Translations under genes and position numbers: made by a program | Notes under the pieces: generated by a model | Told to the model about the DNA's origin: nothing | Databases searched by the model: none | The model's input: the letters and a program-made list of their open reading frames with translations, nothing else | Part shown: piece after piece, positions 16,494-25,638 of the stretch | How the letters are laid out: every line of letters begins with the position of its first letter | Numbering within the stretch: position 1 is the stretch's first letter | Source: Azotobacter paspali | Lineage (GTDB): Bacteria > Pseudomonadota > Gammaproteobacteria > Pseudomonadales > Pseudomonadaceae | DNA: 64,000 bases | Assembly (NCBI RefSeq): GCF_042434745.1 | Contig: NZ_JBHLSS010000116.1 | Direction: 5' to 3' (one strand)

Positions 16494-17840
16494 ATGAAAT
16501 CAAAGACGGAAGTTACCGGCCGCATTCTCTTGGTGGATGACGATCCGGTAATACTGCGCACGTTCCGTTCCTGTCTCGAAGAACGTGGCTACAGCGCGAT
16601 GAGTGCCGGCAGCGGGCCGCAGGCGGAAGCGCTGCTGCAACGCCATGTCTTCGATCTATGTTTCCTCGATCTGCGCCTGGGCAGGGAAAACGGCCTGGCG
16701 ATACTGCAGCGCCTGCGCAGCCAGGCGCCTTGGATGCGAGTGGTGATAGTCACCGCCATGAGCGCCGTGAACACTGCGGTCGAGGCCATAAAGTCCGGCG
16801 CCTCGGACTATCTGGTCAAACCCTGCAGCCCCGACCAGCTATGCCGGGTCACGGCCAAGCAACTGGAGACCGGCCCGCTGGCGTCGCGCCTGGAGGCGCT
16901 GGAGGGCGAACTGCGCCAGATTGGCGATGCTTTCGGCTCGGACAATCCAACGATGATGGCGGTGCTGGAGACCGCCCGGCAGGTGGCGGATACCGACGCC
17001 AATATCCTCATTCTCGGCGAATCGGGAACCGGCAAGGGCGAACTGGCGCGCGCCATCCACGGCTGGAGCCGGCGGGCGAAAAAGCCCTTCGTGACCATCA
17101 GTTGTCCTTCGCTGTCCGCCGAGCTGATGGAGAGCGAGATGTTCGGGCACAGCCGCGGCGCCTTCACCGGAGCCACGGAGAGCACCCTGGGGCGGGTCAA
17201 CCAGGCCGACGGCGGTACGCTGTTTCTCGACGAGATCGGCGACTTTCCCTTGTCCCTGCAGCCCAAGCTGCTGCGCTTCATCCAGGACAAGGAGTACGAG
17301 CGGATCGGCGATCCGGTGACCCGCCAGGCCGACGTGCGTATCCTCGCCGCCACCAACCTCGATCTGGAAGCCATGGTGCAGGCCGGGCGCTTTCGCGAGG
17401 ACCTGCTGTACCGGATCAACGTGATCACCCTGCATCTGCCGCCGCTGCGCGAGCGTTCCGAGGACATCCTCGTCCTGGCCGAGCGTTTTTTGCGGATGTT
17501 CGTCAGAAACTACGGGCGTCCGGCGCGCCGCTTCGGCGAGGCGGCGCAGGCGGCCCTGCTGGGCTACCGCTGGCCGGGCAACATCCGCGAACTGCGCAAC
17601 GTGGTGGAGCGGACCAGCATCATCTGTCCGCAGGAGGTGATCGAGACGAGTCACCTGGGACTGGGCGAGCAGCCGGGTGGCAACGTGCCGCGGGTGGGCA
17701 TGCCGCTGCGTCTCGAGGAGCTGGAGAAGGCCCATATCACCGCGGTGCTGGCGAGCAGCGAAACCCTCGAACAGGCCGCCAGGACGCTCGGCATCGATGC
17801 TTCGACGCTGTATCGCAAACGCAAACAGTATGGCCTGTGA
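16494..17840 (+). CDS. algB: AlgB, NtrC-family activator of alginate genes
   Basis: A 448-residue response regulator. The receiver domain (about 10-125) has Asp15-Asp16 acidic residues, the phosphoacceptor Asp59 (FLDLRLG) and a conserved Lys (LVKPCSPDQL). The central AAA+ domain has Walker A GESGTGKGE, the sigma-54 contact GAFTGATES and Walker B GGTLFLDEIGD. The C-terminal HTH ends ASTLYRKRKQYGL. Near-identity in the last segment and in LVKPCSPDQL marks it as AlgB rather than a generic NtrC protein. In P. aeruginosa AlgB activates algD and partners with KinB. No kinB follows here; the next gene is a KGG protein on the other strand. The ATG at 16494 follows GAGGGGGAGA. Confidence 0.9.
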   Translation: MKSKTEVTGRILLVDDDPVILRTFRSCLEERGYSAMSAGSGPQAEALLQRHVFDLCFLDLRLGRENGLAILQRLRSQAPWMRVVIVTAMSAVNTAVEAIKSGASDYLVKPCSPDQLCRVTAKQLETGPLASRLEALEGELRQIGDAFGSDNPTMMAVLETARQVADTDANILILGESGTGKGELARAIHGWSRRAKKPFVTISCPSLSAELMESEMFGHSRGAFTGATESTLGRVNQADGGTLFLDEIGDFPLSLQPKLLRFIQDKEYERIGDPVTRQADVRILAATNLDLEAMVQAGRFREDLLYRINVITLHLPPLRERSEDILVLAERFLRMFVRNYGRPARRFGEAAQAALLGYRWPGNIRELRNVVERTSIICPQEVIETSHLGLGEQPGGNVPRVGMPLRLEELEKAHITAVLASSETLEQAARTLGIDASTLYRKRKQYGL

Positions 17841-17961
17841 GGTGCGAAGCGGCGCTTTGCAGGCCGCATTGACGACCTTGAACATGGTCTTGTCGGGCCG
17901 ATCGTCCGCAAGGACGTCCTAAAGGCGTCTCGCCCGTCTCCGGGCGAGGCTCGCCAGGAGG

Positions 17962-18147
17962 TCAACGGCCTTCCTTGCCGGCCTGTCCGCCGCCATGACT
18001 GCGCTGGCCGCCCTTGCGTCCGGCCTCGGAGGCTTTATCGCGATCCTTGGCGAAGTTGCCGCCGCTGTTCCGACCTCCCTTGCGGCCGGCTTCCGAAGCT
18101 TTCTGGCGGTCATTGGCGAAGTTGCCGGGGTTACTGTTCCGCGTCAT
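17962..18147 (-). CDS. KGG-motif stress-induced protein
   Basis: A 61-residue, highly basic, Gly/Asn-rich protein built of two tandem units, GNFANDRQKASEAGRKGG and GNFAKDRDKASEAGRKGG. This is the con-10/YciG-like KGG pattern. The ATG at 18147 has TGGAGAAAG upstream. It converges on algB, whose stop is 121 bases away. It belongs to the same broad class as the three proteins at 8429-9371 but carries a different, shorter repeat. Probably a disordered stress protectant or nucleic-acid-associated protein. Confidence 0.82.
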   Translation of the reverse strand: MTRNSNPGNFANDRQKASEAGRKGGRNSGGNFAKDRDKASEAGRKGGQRSHGGGQAGKEGR

Positions 18148-18395
18148 GTTCTTTCTCCATCTAAGGCTGAAGTTTTACCCAGCTCGCATGGATACTGAAA
18201 TCACTCCGTTGCAGGAGTTCCTCGGCTTTCAAGGTAATGGCGAATGATGGACAAACGGTAGGGAGTACGGAACTTCCGGCGTTCCGCCATATTCGAACCT
18301 ACACCCGATCCGGATATCGGGAGGCACGCTGTTTTCGGCCATGCCGGCAGCTTGGCATGGAACAGGGAGTCCGCAACGGATCGGGAAGCGCCGCC

Positions 18396-18809
18396 ATGCC
18401 CTGGCTTCTGGTTGTGCATATCGTTTTCCTATTGGTCTGGTGCGGGACCCTGCTTTATCTCCCGGCCCTGATCGCGGACAGCTACGGCGCCGACTTCGAT
18501 CCCTCCCGCGAGCCCGGCATCCTGCCGCCCCGGCGGCTGTTCAATCTGCTGGCGACTCCGGCGGCGCTTCTCACCATTGCCAGCGGCACGCTGCTGTTTC
18601 TCGCGCAGGGCATCTTCGGCGTCTGGCTGGTGCTCAAGCTGACCGCCGTGGCGGTCATGGCGATTTGCCATGTTGGGTGCGGTGCGCTGATCCTGCGCCT
18701 GGAGAGCGAGCCGCGCAGCGGGGTGGCGTTCCCCTGCGTCGTCCTGGCGGCGACGTCTGCGCTGGCCGTGCTCTGTGCCGTCTGGCTGGTGCTGGCCAAG
18801 CCTGTCTAG
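18396..18809 (+). CDS. HemJ/CopD-like membrane protein
   Basis: A 137-residue protein with four membrane helices. The N-terminus, VVHIVFLLVWCGTLLYLP, has the His-x5-Trp and LYLP pattern of HemJ-type protoporphyrinogen oxidases and CopD domains. A conserved Lys (VLKLTAVAV) and a His in the last helices (CHVGCG) also fit. The ATG at 18396 is chosen over an upstream, non-family extension; GGGAAG lies upstream. Its position beside heme-copper oxidase genes suggests a role in heme or copper supply, but that is inference. Confidence 0.7.
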   Translation: MPWLLVVHIVFLLVWCGTLLYLPALIADSYGADFDPSREPGILPPRRLFNLLATPAALLTIASGTLLFLAQGIFGVWLVLKLTAVAVMAICHVGCGALILRLESEPRSGVAFPCVVLAATSALAVLCAVWLVLAKPV

Positions 18810-18844
18810 AGGAGGTTTCCGCCATGTTGGATTCCGGCCTGCGC

Positions 18845-19297
18845 TCAACTCTCCACGTCGACTCCTACCGCTTGCTCGTAGACCAAGCGCCCGCCCAGCC
18901 AGGCGGCCAGTACGATCAGCAGCGTGGTCAGGGCGGACAGGTACAGGCCCCAGGGAAAGATGTGCTCCACGGCGAGATGGCGCTGCAGCCAGTTCAGCGA
19001 AGCCAGCGAGAGCAACATCACGGCGAGGAGGGCATGGCTCCAGCCGGTGACCAGGCGGCGGATCCGGCGCACGCTGAACAGGTCGATCATCCCGGCGATG
19101 CTGGCGATCCAGCCGCCGAAGGCGCCGACCCCCGACAGCCACAGGCTGACCCGCGCCCAGAAGGGGTCGCCACTCAGCAGGTAGCCGAGGTCGCTGGCGA
19201 GCAGTCCGACCAGGGCGGCGACTGGAAAGTGGATCATCATCGAATGCAGCGGATGGCCACCCAGGGCGGCGCGGCTGCGGATGGTCTGCTCGGGCAT
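18845..19297 (-). CDS. DUF2231 membrane protein
   Basis: A 150-residue protein with four membrane helices. The N-terminal GGHPLHSMMIHFPVAALVGLLA contains the HPxHxMxxHFP motif of DUF2231, whose histidines suggest heme or metal binding. It lies between the HemJ-like gene and the oxidase genes but on the opposite strand. DUF2231 genes are often found near cytochrome oxidase loci. Function is unproven. Confidence 0.85.
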   Translation of the reverse strand: MPEQTIRSRAALGGHPLHSMMIHFPVAALVGLLASDLGYLLSGDPFWARVSLWLSGVGAFGGWIASIAGMIDLFSVRRIRRLVTGWSHALLAVMLLSLASLNWLQRHLAVEHIFPWGLYLSALTTLLIVLAAWLGGRLVYEQAVGVDVES

Positions 19298-19342
19298 CGG
19301 AACCTCCTAGGCGGAAGAGGGCGGCGGGCCGCATGCATTCAT

Positions 19343-20311
19343 TTGACCGCCATCGGCCCGGCAATGCTCCTGGCCGGCTGCGGCGGGCCGCAGTCCACGC
19401 TCGCCCCGGACGGGCCGGCGGCACAGGTGGCGGCCCGGCTGTGGTGGGGCATGTTCGTCTGGTTCGGCCTGGTGCTGCTGCTGGTCGCGAGCCTCTGGCT
19501 GGTGGCTTGGCGCCGCCGACCGCGCCGCTACGATGCCGAGCAGGCCCGCCAGGTGGGGCTGCGCTGGATTCTCGCCGGCGGCGTGCTGCTGCCGGGGCTC
19601 AGCATCCTGGTACTGCTGGCTTTTGGCATTCCCCTGGGCCTGCGCATGCTGCCCCTGCCGCTGGGCGGACCGCCGCCGCTGCGGATCGAGGTGACCGGGC
19701 ATCAGTGGTGGTGGGAGGTGCGCTACCCCGAGACCGGCGTGGTCACCGCCAATCAACTGATCCTACCGGTCGGCCAGCCGGTGGACCTGGAGCTGGCCAG
19801 CGCCGACGTGATCCACGCTTTCTGGGTGCCGCGCCTGGGCGGCAAGCTGGATATGTTGCCGGGGCGCCGCCTGACCATGCGCCTGCGGGCCGACCGAGCC
19901 GGCCCATACCGCGGGCAGTGCGCGGAGTTCTGCGGCTCCCAGCATGCACATATGGTCCTGGCGGTCGAGGCCCTGGAAATGGCGGACTTCAACGCCTGGC
20001 AGGCGGCGCGCCGGGTCGAGCCGCCGGTCGCCCGGGAGCATGCCGCGGCGGTACGCGCCTTCCGCCCCTATTGCGGCGAATGCCACCGGGTGGCCGGGAT
20101 CAGCGACGGCCGCCGGGCCCCGGACCTCAGCGACGTCGGCGCGCGACCCAGCCTCGGCGCCGGCACCCTGGCGATGGAGCCGGGCGCCATGCGCCTCTGG
20201 CTGCACGAGCACCAGCGGCTCAAGCCGTACAACGGCATGCCGCGGCACGACCGATTGTCCGAGGACACCCTGGATGACATCGCCGCCTGGCTGGAGACCC
20301 TTGTCCCATGA
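19343..20311 (+). CDS. coxB: caa3-type cytochrome c oxidase subunit II with C-terminal cytochrome c
   Basis: Electron-entry subunit of a heme-copper oxidase. It has a lipoprotein-type signal (AMLLAGC), two membrane helices (about 35-60 and 75-100), a CuA cupredoxin domain with HQWWWEVRYP and the ligand set CAEFCGSQHAHM (about 192-203), then a cytochrome c domain with CGECH (about 244-248). This is the caa3 layout. The start is uncertain: a TTG at 19343 gives 322 residues; an in-frame ATG at 19364 sits too close to the lipobox; a well-spaced ATG at 19333 is out of frame. The coxB stop overlaps the next ATG by 4 bases. Confidence 0.82.
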   Translation: MTAIGPAMLLAGCGGPQSTLAPDGPAAQVAARLWWGMFVWFGLVLLLVASLWLVAWRRRPRRYDAEQARQVGLRWILAGGVLLPGLSILVLLAFGIPLGLRMLPLPLGGPPPLRIEVTGHQWWWEVRYPETGVVTANQLILPVGQPVDLELASADVIHAFWVPRLGGKLDMLPGRRLTMRLRADRAGPYRGQCAEFCGSQHAHMVLAVEALEMADFNAWQAARRVEPPVAREHAAAVRAFRPYCGECHRVAGISDGRRAPDLSDVGARPSLGAGTLAMEPGAMRLWLHEHQRLKPYNGMPRHDRLSEDTLDDIAAWLETLVP

Positions 20312-22815
20312 GCGACACCCGGAATCCCGAGCGACTGCACCAGGACTTCGAAGCCGTGTGGGGCAATCCACGCGGCTGGCGGGCGCTGTCCGCCGTCAAC
20401 CACAGCAGTATCGGCCTGCGCTTCATGGTCACGGGGACGTTGTTCTTCCTCATCGGCGGGCTGCTGGCGATGCTGCTGCGCGTCCAGTTGGCGCGTCCCG
20501 ATCTGCCGCTGATCGACCCGCGGACCTACAGCCAACTATTCACCATGCACGGCTCGGTGATGATGTTTCTCTTCGCCGTGCCGATGGTCGAGGGGTTGGC
20601 CGTCTATCTGATCCCGAAGATGCTCGGCGCCCGCGATCTGGTGTTTCCGCGGCTCAGCGCTTTTGGCTACTGGTGCTACCTGTTCGGCGGCGTCATCCTG
20701 GTTTCCAGCTTGGCCCTCGGGCTGGCGCCAGCGGGCGGCTGGTTCATGTACGTGCCGCTGAGCGGCGACGCCCATTCGCCGGGGGTGAACCCGGATTTCT
20801 GGCTGCTCGGCATCACCTTCGTGGAGATCTCCTCGGTGGCTGGCGGCATCGAGCTGGTGGTGTCGATCCTGCGCAGCCGCGCGCCCGGCATGAGCCTCGA
20901 CAGGATGCCGCTGTTCGCCTGGTATATCCTGGTGACGGGACTGATGATCGTGTTCGGTTTCCCGCCGCTGATCCTCGGCAGCATCCTCCTGGAACTGGAG
21001 CGCGCCGCGGGCTTCGCCTTCTTCGATGTCGCCCGCGGCGGCGACCCGTTGCTCTGGCAGCACCTGTTCTGGCTGTTCGGCCACCCGGAGGTCTACATCA
21101 TCTTCCTGCCGGCGGCGGGCATCGTCAGCACCCTGCTGCCGGTGTTCGCCCGCCGCCCGGCGGTGGGCTACCGCTGGCTGGTGCTGGCGGTGATCGGCAC
21201 CGGCTTCCTCAGCTTCGGCCTGTGGGTTCACCACATGTTCACCGTGGGCATTCCACTGCTGGGACAGGCCTTCTTCTCCGCGGCCAGCATGCTGGTGGCG
21301 GTGCCCACCGGCATCCAGGTGTTCGCCTGGCTGGCGACCCTGTGGACCGGCCGGCCGCTGTTCAACGTACCGATGCTCTGGCTGGCCGGTTTCCTGGTGA
21401 TCTTCGTCGCTGGCGGCTTGACCGGGGTGATGTTGGCGCTGGTGCCCTTCGACTGGCAGGTGCACGACACCCACTTCGTGGTGGCGCACATGCACTACGT
21501 GCTGGTCGGCGGCATGCTCTTCCCGCTGGTCGCCGGGCTCTACTACTGGCTGCCGCACTTCTCCGGGCGATTGCCGTCCGCGCAACTGGGGCGCTGGGGC
21601 TTCTGGCTGACCTTCGTCGGCTTCAACGCGACCTTCCTGGTGATGCACTGGACCGGCCTGCTCGGCATGCCGCGGCGGGTCTACACCTACCAGGCCGGCC
21701 TCGGCTGGGACCTGCCCAACCTGATTTCCTCGGTGGGCAGCTTCGTGATGGCCATGGGCGTGGTCATGGTGTTGCTGGATATCGGCCTGCATTTCCGCTT
21801 CGGCCGCCGCGCCGGCGACAATCCCTGGCAGGCCGACAGCCTGGAATGGGCCACCGCGCTGCCGCCGGCTTCCTACAATTTCGTCAGCCTGCCGGCCTGT
21901 ACCGGCCGCCATCCGCTGTGGGAGAACCCGGCTCTCGGCCGGAGCATCGCCGAGGGGCGCCACGGCCTGTCGATCGTCGACCACGGTCGCCGCGAGACCT
22001 GGGGCAGCGACCCGCTGACCGGGCAAGTGCGCGAGATCATCCACCTGCCGGGCAACAGTTGGCTACCGCTGTACGCGGCGCTGGTCCTGACGCTGGTTTG
22101 CCTGTCTTTGCTCAACGGCGCCTATGCCCTGGCCGGTGTGGCGGCGCTGGCGACCCTGGGCATCCTGCTGCGCTGGTCTTGGGTCAACGGCGCGCATCCC
22201 CTGGCGGCGCCGGACGAGCGCACCCAGCCGGGCGACCCGCCGCTGCATTCGCGCACCTTCGACGGTCCCGGCCTGTGGGGCATGGGCACCGCCCTGCTGG
22301 CCAACGGCGTGCTGTTCTTTTCACTGATCTTTGCCTGGTTCTACCTGTGGACCGTGGCGCCGAAGTGGCGGCCGCCGGCGCAGTCGCCGCTGCCCGAATT
22401 GCCGCTGCTGCTCGACGGGCTGCTGCTCACCGCTATTGTGCTGGGTTTCCACCGACTGGTGCGGCGCCTGCGCCGGGGCGAGCAGCGCCGGCTGGAGGCG
22501 GAGCTCTGGACGCTCACCGGACTGGGCCTGCTGCAGGCGGCGTGGCTCGCCCGGATACTCGTCGCGATGCCGCTGGCGCCCGCTGCCGGCGCCCACGATG
22601 CGTTGATCGCCACGACGCTCGGCTATCTGCTGCTGCACTGCGCGCTGGCGCCGCTATTCAGCGCTCTGCAGGCTTGGCGGGTACGCCTGGGGCTGGTCGG
22701 CGAGCGGGCGCCCTACGAGCCGGCGGTGGTCCTGCAGTGGTGGGATTACTGCCTGCTGGCCTTCTGGGTGAGTTACTTCGCCCTGGTGCTGTTTCCCCAG
22801 GCGATCGGCGCATGA
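20308..22815 (+). CDS. Cytochrome c oxidase subunits I and III, fused
   Basis: An 835-residue fusion. The subunit I part (about 1-560) has His81 (FTMHGSVMMF) as a heme ligand, the CuB His and cross-linked Tyr in FGHPEVYI (about 258-264), the paired His in WVHHMF (about 307) and HDTHFVVAHMHY (about 386-397). The Glu in HPEVY marks an A1-type D-channel. The subunit III part follows a linker, from about residue 590 (GNSWLPLYAAL) to the end, with helices including FFSLIFAWFYLWTV. Such I-III fusions are typical of caa3 oxidases. It overlaps coxB and the next gene by ATGA junctions, so it is the core of a four-gene operon. Confidence 0.93.
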   Translation: MSDTRNPERLHQDFEAVWGNPRGWRALSAVNHSSIGLRFMVTGTLFFLIGGLLAMLLRVQLARPDLPLIDPRTYSQLFTMHGSVMMFLFAVPMVEGLAVYLIPKMLGARDLVFPRLSAFGYWCYLFGGVILVSSLALGLAPAGGWFMYVPLSGDAHSPGVNPDFWLLGITFVEISSVAGGIELVVSILRSRAPGMSLDRMPLFAWYILVTGLMIVFGFPPLILGSILLELERAAGFAFFDVARGGDPLLWQHLFWLFGHPEVYIIFLPAAGIVSTLLPVFARRPAVGYRWLVLAVIGTGFLSFGLWVHHMFTVGIPLLGQAFFSAASMLVAVPTGIQVFAWLATLWTGRPLFNVPMLWLAGFLVIFVAGGLTGVMLALVPFDWQVHDTHFVVAHMHYVLVGGMLFPLVAGLYYWLPHFSGRLPSAQLGRWGFWLTFVGFNATFLVMHWTGLLGMPRRVYTYQAGLGWDLPNLISSVGSFVMAMGVVMVLLDIGLHFRFGRRAGDNPWQADSLEWATALPPASYNFVSLPACTGRHPLWENPALGRSIAEGRHGLSIVDHGRRETWGSDPLTGQVREIIHLPGNSWLPLYAALVLTLVCLSLLNGAYALAGVAALATLGILLRWSWVNGAHPLAAPDERTQPGDPPLHSRTFDGPGLWGMGTALLANGVLFFSLIFAWFYLWTVAPKWRPPAQSPLPELPLLLDGLLLTAIVLGFHRLVRRLRRGEQRRLEAELWTLTGLGLLQAAWLARILVAMPLAPAAGAHDALIATTLGYLLLHCALAPLFSALQAWRVRLGLVGERAPYEPAVVLQWWDYCLLAFWVSYFALVLFPQAIGA

Positions 22816-23147
22816 GGCCGGGGCATCCGCTGCAACTGGCGCTCGGGCTGATCATCTGGAGTCTGTGGCTGGTCGCCGTATACGCCGGATTGTCGCTGAG
22901 CTGCCTGTCGGTCTGGCCGGACGCCAGGCTGGGCGTGGGTTCCTGGCTCAACGAACTGCTCGGTTCGCTCACCCTGCTAATCGCGGCCTGGCTGTTCGGC
23001 TGCGCCTGGCGGCTGTGGCGCATGCCGCCGCCGATACTGGCGGCGCGGCGCTTCGTGGTGCGGGTCGGTGCCTGGGTCTACCTCCTGGCGGCCGTGGCCA
23101 CGCTGTTCGTCGGCTTGCCGATCATGGCGTTGCCGCCATGCCTCTGA
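22812..23147 (+). CDS. Small membrane protein of the caa3 oxidase operon
   Basis: A 111-residue hydrophobic protein with three predicted membrane helices (about 8-28, 47-68, 86-106). Its ATG overlaps the oxidase stop (ATGA), and its own end overlaps ctaG by 10 bases, so it is tightly coupled to the operon. I recognise no named family. By position it could be a small oxidase subunit (subunit IV-like) or an assembly factor. Confidence 0.75.
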   Translation: MRPGHPLQLALGLIIWSLWLVAVYAGLSLSCLSVWPDARLGVGSWLNELLGSLTLLIAAWLFGCAWRLWRMPPPILAARRFVVRVGAWVYLLAAVATLFVGLPIMALPPCL

Positions 23148-23959
23148 GTGGCCTGCTACTCCTGCTGCTGCCGGTCGGCGCGCAGGCCCACGGACTGCTC
23201 GACGAAGGCCTCGGCCAATTGCTGGGCGAGCGCCTGCCGGTGCTGTTCGGCACCGGGCTGCTGGCTGCCGCCTGGATCGGCTACGAAGGCGGCTGTCGCC
23301 GCCGTCCGGCGGCGCGGCGCCGGCGTACGCTGCTGCACGGGGGCTTGCTGCTCGCCGCCTTCAGTCTTTTCGGTCCCCTGGACGAGGCCGCGCAAAGCAG
23401 TGCCGCCGCGCACATGGCGCAGCACATGCTGTTGATGCTGGCCGTCGCCCCGTTGCTCGCGCTGGCCCAGCCACTGCCGCAGTGGCACGCTCTGTGCGGC
23501 CCGCGCCTGAAGCGCCTGTGGCGCGGCCCGCTGCGCCTGGCCCGCCGGCCGCTGGCCTGCGCGGTGCTGCACGGCGCGCTGATCTGGATCTGGCATGCGC
23601 CGGGAGCCTACCGGCTGGCGCTGGACAACCTCTGGTGGCACTTCTTCGAGCATGCCTGCTTTCTGTTCAGCGCCTGGCTGTTCTGGTGGTCGGTGCTGCA
23701 CGCCGGGCCGCGACAGCAGGGTCAGGCGCTGCTGGCCCTGCTGCTGACCAGCATGCACACCGGCCTGCTCGGCGCCCTGCTGAGCTTCGCCCGAGTGCCG
23801 CTCTATCGCGAGGCCGGCGATCTGGGCGACCAGCAACTGGCCGGATTGCTGATGTGGGTGCCGGGCGGCCTGGTCTACCTGTGCGCCGCCCTCTGGTGCG
23901 GGCAGCGCTGGTGGCGACGCCTGCTGCGCCGGCTGCCCAGCCATGACCGGCAGGTTTAG
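23138..23959 (+). CDS. ctaG: CtaG-like caa3 oxidase assembly protein
   Basis: A 273-residue polytopic protein of the CtaG_caa3 family. It begins with a signal-like segment (LLLLLLPVGAQAH), then AAAHMAQHMLLMLAVAPLLA with paired His/Met residues, IWIWHAPGAYRLAL, and HACFLFSAWLFWW, which are typical of the family. It is thought to help copper insertion or assembly of caa3 oxidases. Start at the ATG at 23138 inside the end of the preceding gene. Its stop overlaps by a few bases the stop of the convergent amidohydrolase gene. Confidence 0.85.
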   Translation: MPLSGLLLLLLPVGAQAHGLLDEGLGQLLGERLPVLFGTGLLAAAWIGYEGGCRRRPAARRRRTLLHGGLLLAAFSLFGPLDEAAQSSAAAHMAQHMLLMLAVAPLLALAQPLPQWHALCGPRLKRLWRGPLRLARRPLACAVLHGALIWIWHAPGAYRLALDNLWWHFFEHACFLFSAWLFWWSVLHAGPRQQGQALLALLLTSMHTGLLGALLSFARVPLYREAGDLGDQQLAGLLMWVPGGLVYLCAALWCGQRWWRRLLRRLPSHDRQV

Positions 23960-25326
23960 GGCACGACAGGGCCGGACACCTCGCGCCCTTGCTGCCAGAC
24001 CGCTTCGATCTTCTGGCTGTCGGCGATCGTCTGCGAAGGATCGCCGGCAACCACCAGCAGGTCGGCACGCTTGCCGGGCGCGATCACGCCGCGGTCGTCC
24101 AGCCCGAGCAGGGCGGCGGCATTGCCCGTCGCCAGGGCAATCGCCTGCAGCGGCGTCAGGCCGGCGTCCACCGCCAGTTGCAGTTCGCGATGTTCGGCGA
24201 AGCCTGGGATGCGCAGCGGCGTGGCACCGGAGTCGGTGCCGAAGCCCACCTTCGCTCCGGCCTCGACCAGGCGCTTGAGGTTGGCCTGGTTGGTCTTCAC
24301 GCCCTGTTCCCAGATCGCCAGCTTCTTTGGGTCGGCCAACGTGTGCCGCCGCCAGGCCGGGTCGTCCAATTGTGCCGCCAGCGCCGGTTGCAGTGCCTGG
24401 CGGAAGAAAGGTGTCTGGGTCCATTCCGGTTGGGTGGCGAAAACGTAGAAGGCTTCGTCCAGGTCCAGGGTGGAGATATACCAGGCGCCCGTGGCCTTGA
24501 TCGCTTCGATCAGTTCATTGTCCACCGGCAGGTCGCGCACGCCGTGGGCGAGGATGTCGGCGCCGGCGGCGATCAGTTTCTTGGCGTCGTCCAGGTAGTA
24601 GACGTGGGCGGCCACGCGCAGTCCGTGCGCGTGTGACTCGTCGATGACCGCCGTGTAGATTTCCGGCTTCATTTTGTAGGAGAGGGTGTGGTTGAAGTCG
24701 TCCACCCAGATCTTGATGAGGTCGGGCTTGCGGGCGGCCATCTCGCGCACCGCCGCGCGTGCTTCTTCCTCGGTGGCCGGCCGGTACAACTGTTCGGGCG
24801 CCACGTTCATCGGCGGGGCGCCCTCCGGCACGCCGATGCCGCGGTCGGCGCCGAACAGGTCCGCGCCGACGCCGATGCCCGAGTGCGCCTCGGCGCGCAG
24901 TCGCTGGAACAGCGGGCCATTCAGGCCCAGCGAGGTCACCGTGGTCACCCCGTAGCGCTGGAATTGGCGCAGTTGTCGCTCGATGTTGCCGCGGTTGTAA
25001 TTCTGCGCTCCAGCGCCGGTACCGTCGGTCATGCCCAGGTGCGAGTGGTTGGAGATCAGCCCCGGCAGGACGCTCCTGCCCGACAGGTCCAGCTCGCGGG
25101 CGCCTTCCGGCAGCGTCACCTGCGCGTCCGGCCCGACGGCGGCGATGCGCTCGTTTTCGATCAGGATCGTGCTGTTCTCGCGCGAAGCGCTGCCGGTGCC
25201 GTCGATCACCCGCACATGGCGCAGTGCGACGCTGTCGGCGGCCGCGCCGAAGCTGGCCGCCAGCCCGGCGACGAGAAGCGCGCCGGCGAGGCAGCGACGG
25301 GAGGTTCGCTTGGCGGGAATCGTCAT
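23956..25326 (-). CDS. Exported amidohydrolase (imidazolonepropionase-like)
   Basis: A 456-residue metal-dependent hydrolase of the amidohydrolase superfamily. The ATG at 25326 follows GGAAAGACAC. The N-terminus is a signal peptide (CLAGALLVAGLAASFGAAAD, AxA-type cleavage), so it acts in the periplasm. The HxH motif appears as SNHSHLG, the bridging-Lys region as PDLIKIWVDD, metal histidines in HVYYLDD and ILAHGV, and the catalytic Asp in FGTDSG. A C-terminal VIAPGKRADLLVVAGDP closes the beta-sandwich. Substrate unknown; relatives act on peptides or xenobiotic amides. Confidence 0.85.
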   Translation of the reverse strand: MTIPAKRTSRRCLAGALLVAGLAASFGAAADSVALRHVRVIDGTGSASRENSTILIENERIAAVGPDAQVTLPEGARELDLSGRSVLPGLISNHSHLGMTDGTGAGAQNYNRGNIERQLRQFQRYGVTTVTSLGLNGPLFQRLRAEAHSGIGVGADLFGADRGIGVPEGAPPMNVAPEQLYRPATEEEARAAVREMAARKPDLIKIWVDDFNHTLSYKMKPEIYTAVIDESHAHGLRVAAHVYYLDDAKKLIAAGADILAHGVRDLPVDNELIEAIKATGAWYISTLDLDEAFYVFATQPEWTQTPFFRQALQPALAAQLDDPAWRRHTLADPKKLAIWEQGVKTNQANLKRLVEAGAKVGFGTDSGATPLRIPGFAEHRELQLAVDAGLTPLQAIALATGNAAALLGLDDRGVIAPGKRADLLVVAGDPSQTIADSQKIEAVWQQGREVSGPVVP

Positions 25327-25638
25327 GTGTCTTTCCTTGTCGGCGGTCCTGATGCTCGGGCATTCATTTCGTGTCCGGCGCCTCGTTACCATTCGCCGGT
25401 AGCGCTTTGCCGGGGGATTCGACCGCCGAGGCGATCGGGAAGTTGCCGCCGGGCCTGACGGGGCGCGCAAACGGAGAAGGGCTTCGGGACGGGCGCCCTA
25501 AGCGGCGAGGGGCTTGGCCGCGGACAAAGAGGGGCTCGATGCGTTTTTACGACGCAGCACGAGGCTTGTCGCAGTGCCCCATGCCTTGTATCGCGACGCG
25601 AAAAGCCGGGCGCCCGAGCCCCATTCTGTCGGACGCTC

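Noticed and set aside
18288..18330. TTCGAA-containing stretch as a tRNA T-arm
   Set aside because: The flanking bases do not form a T-stem or an acceptor stem in either orientation.
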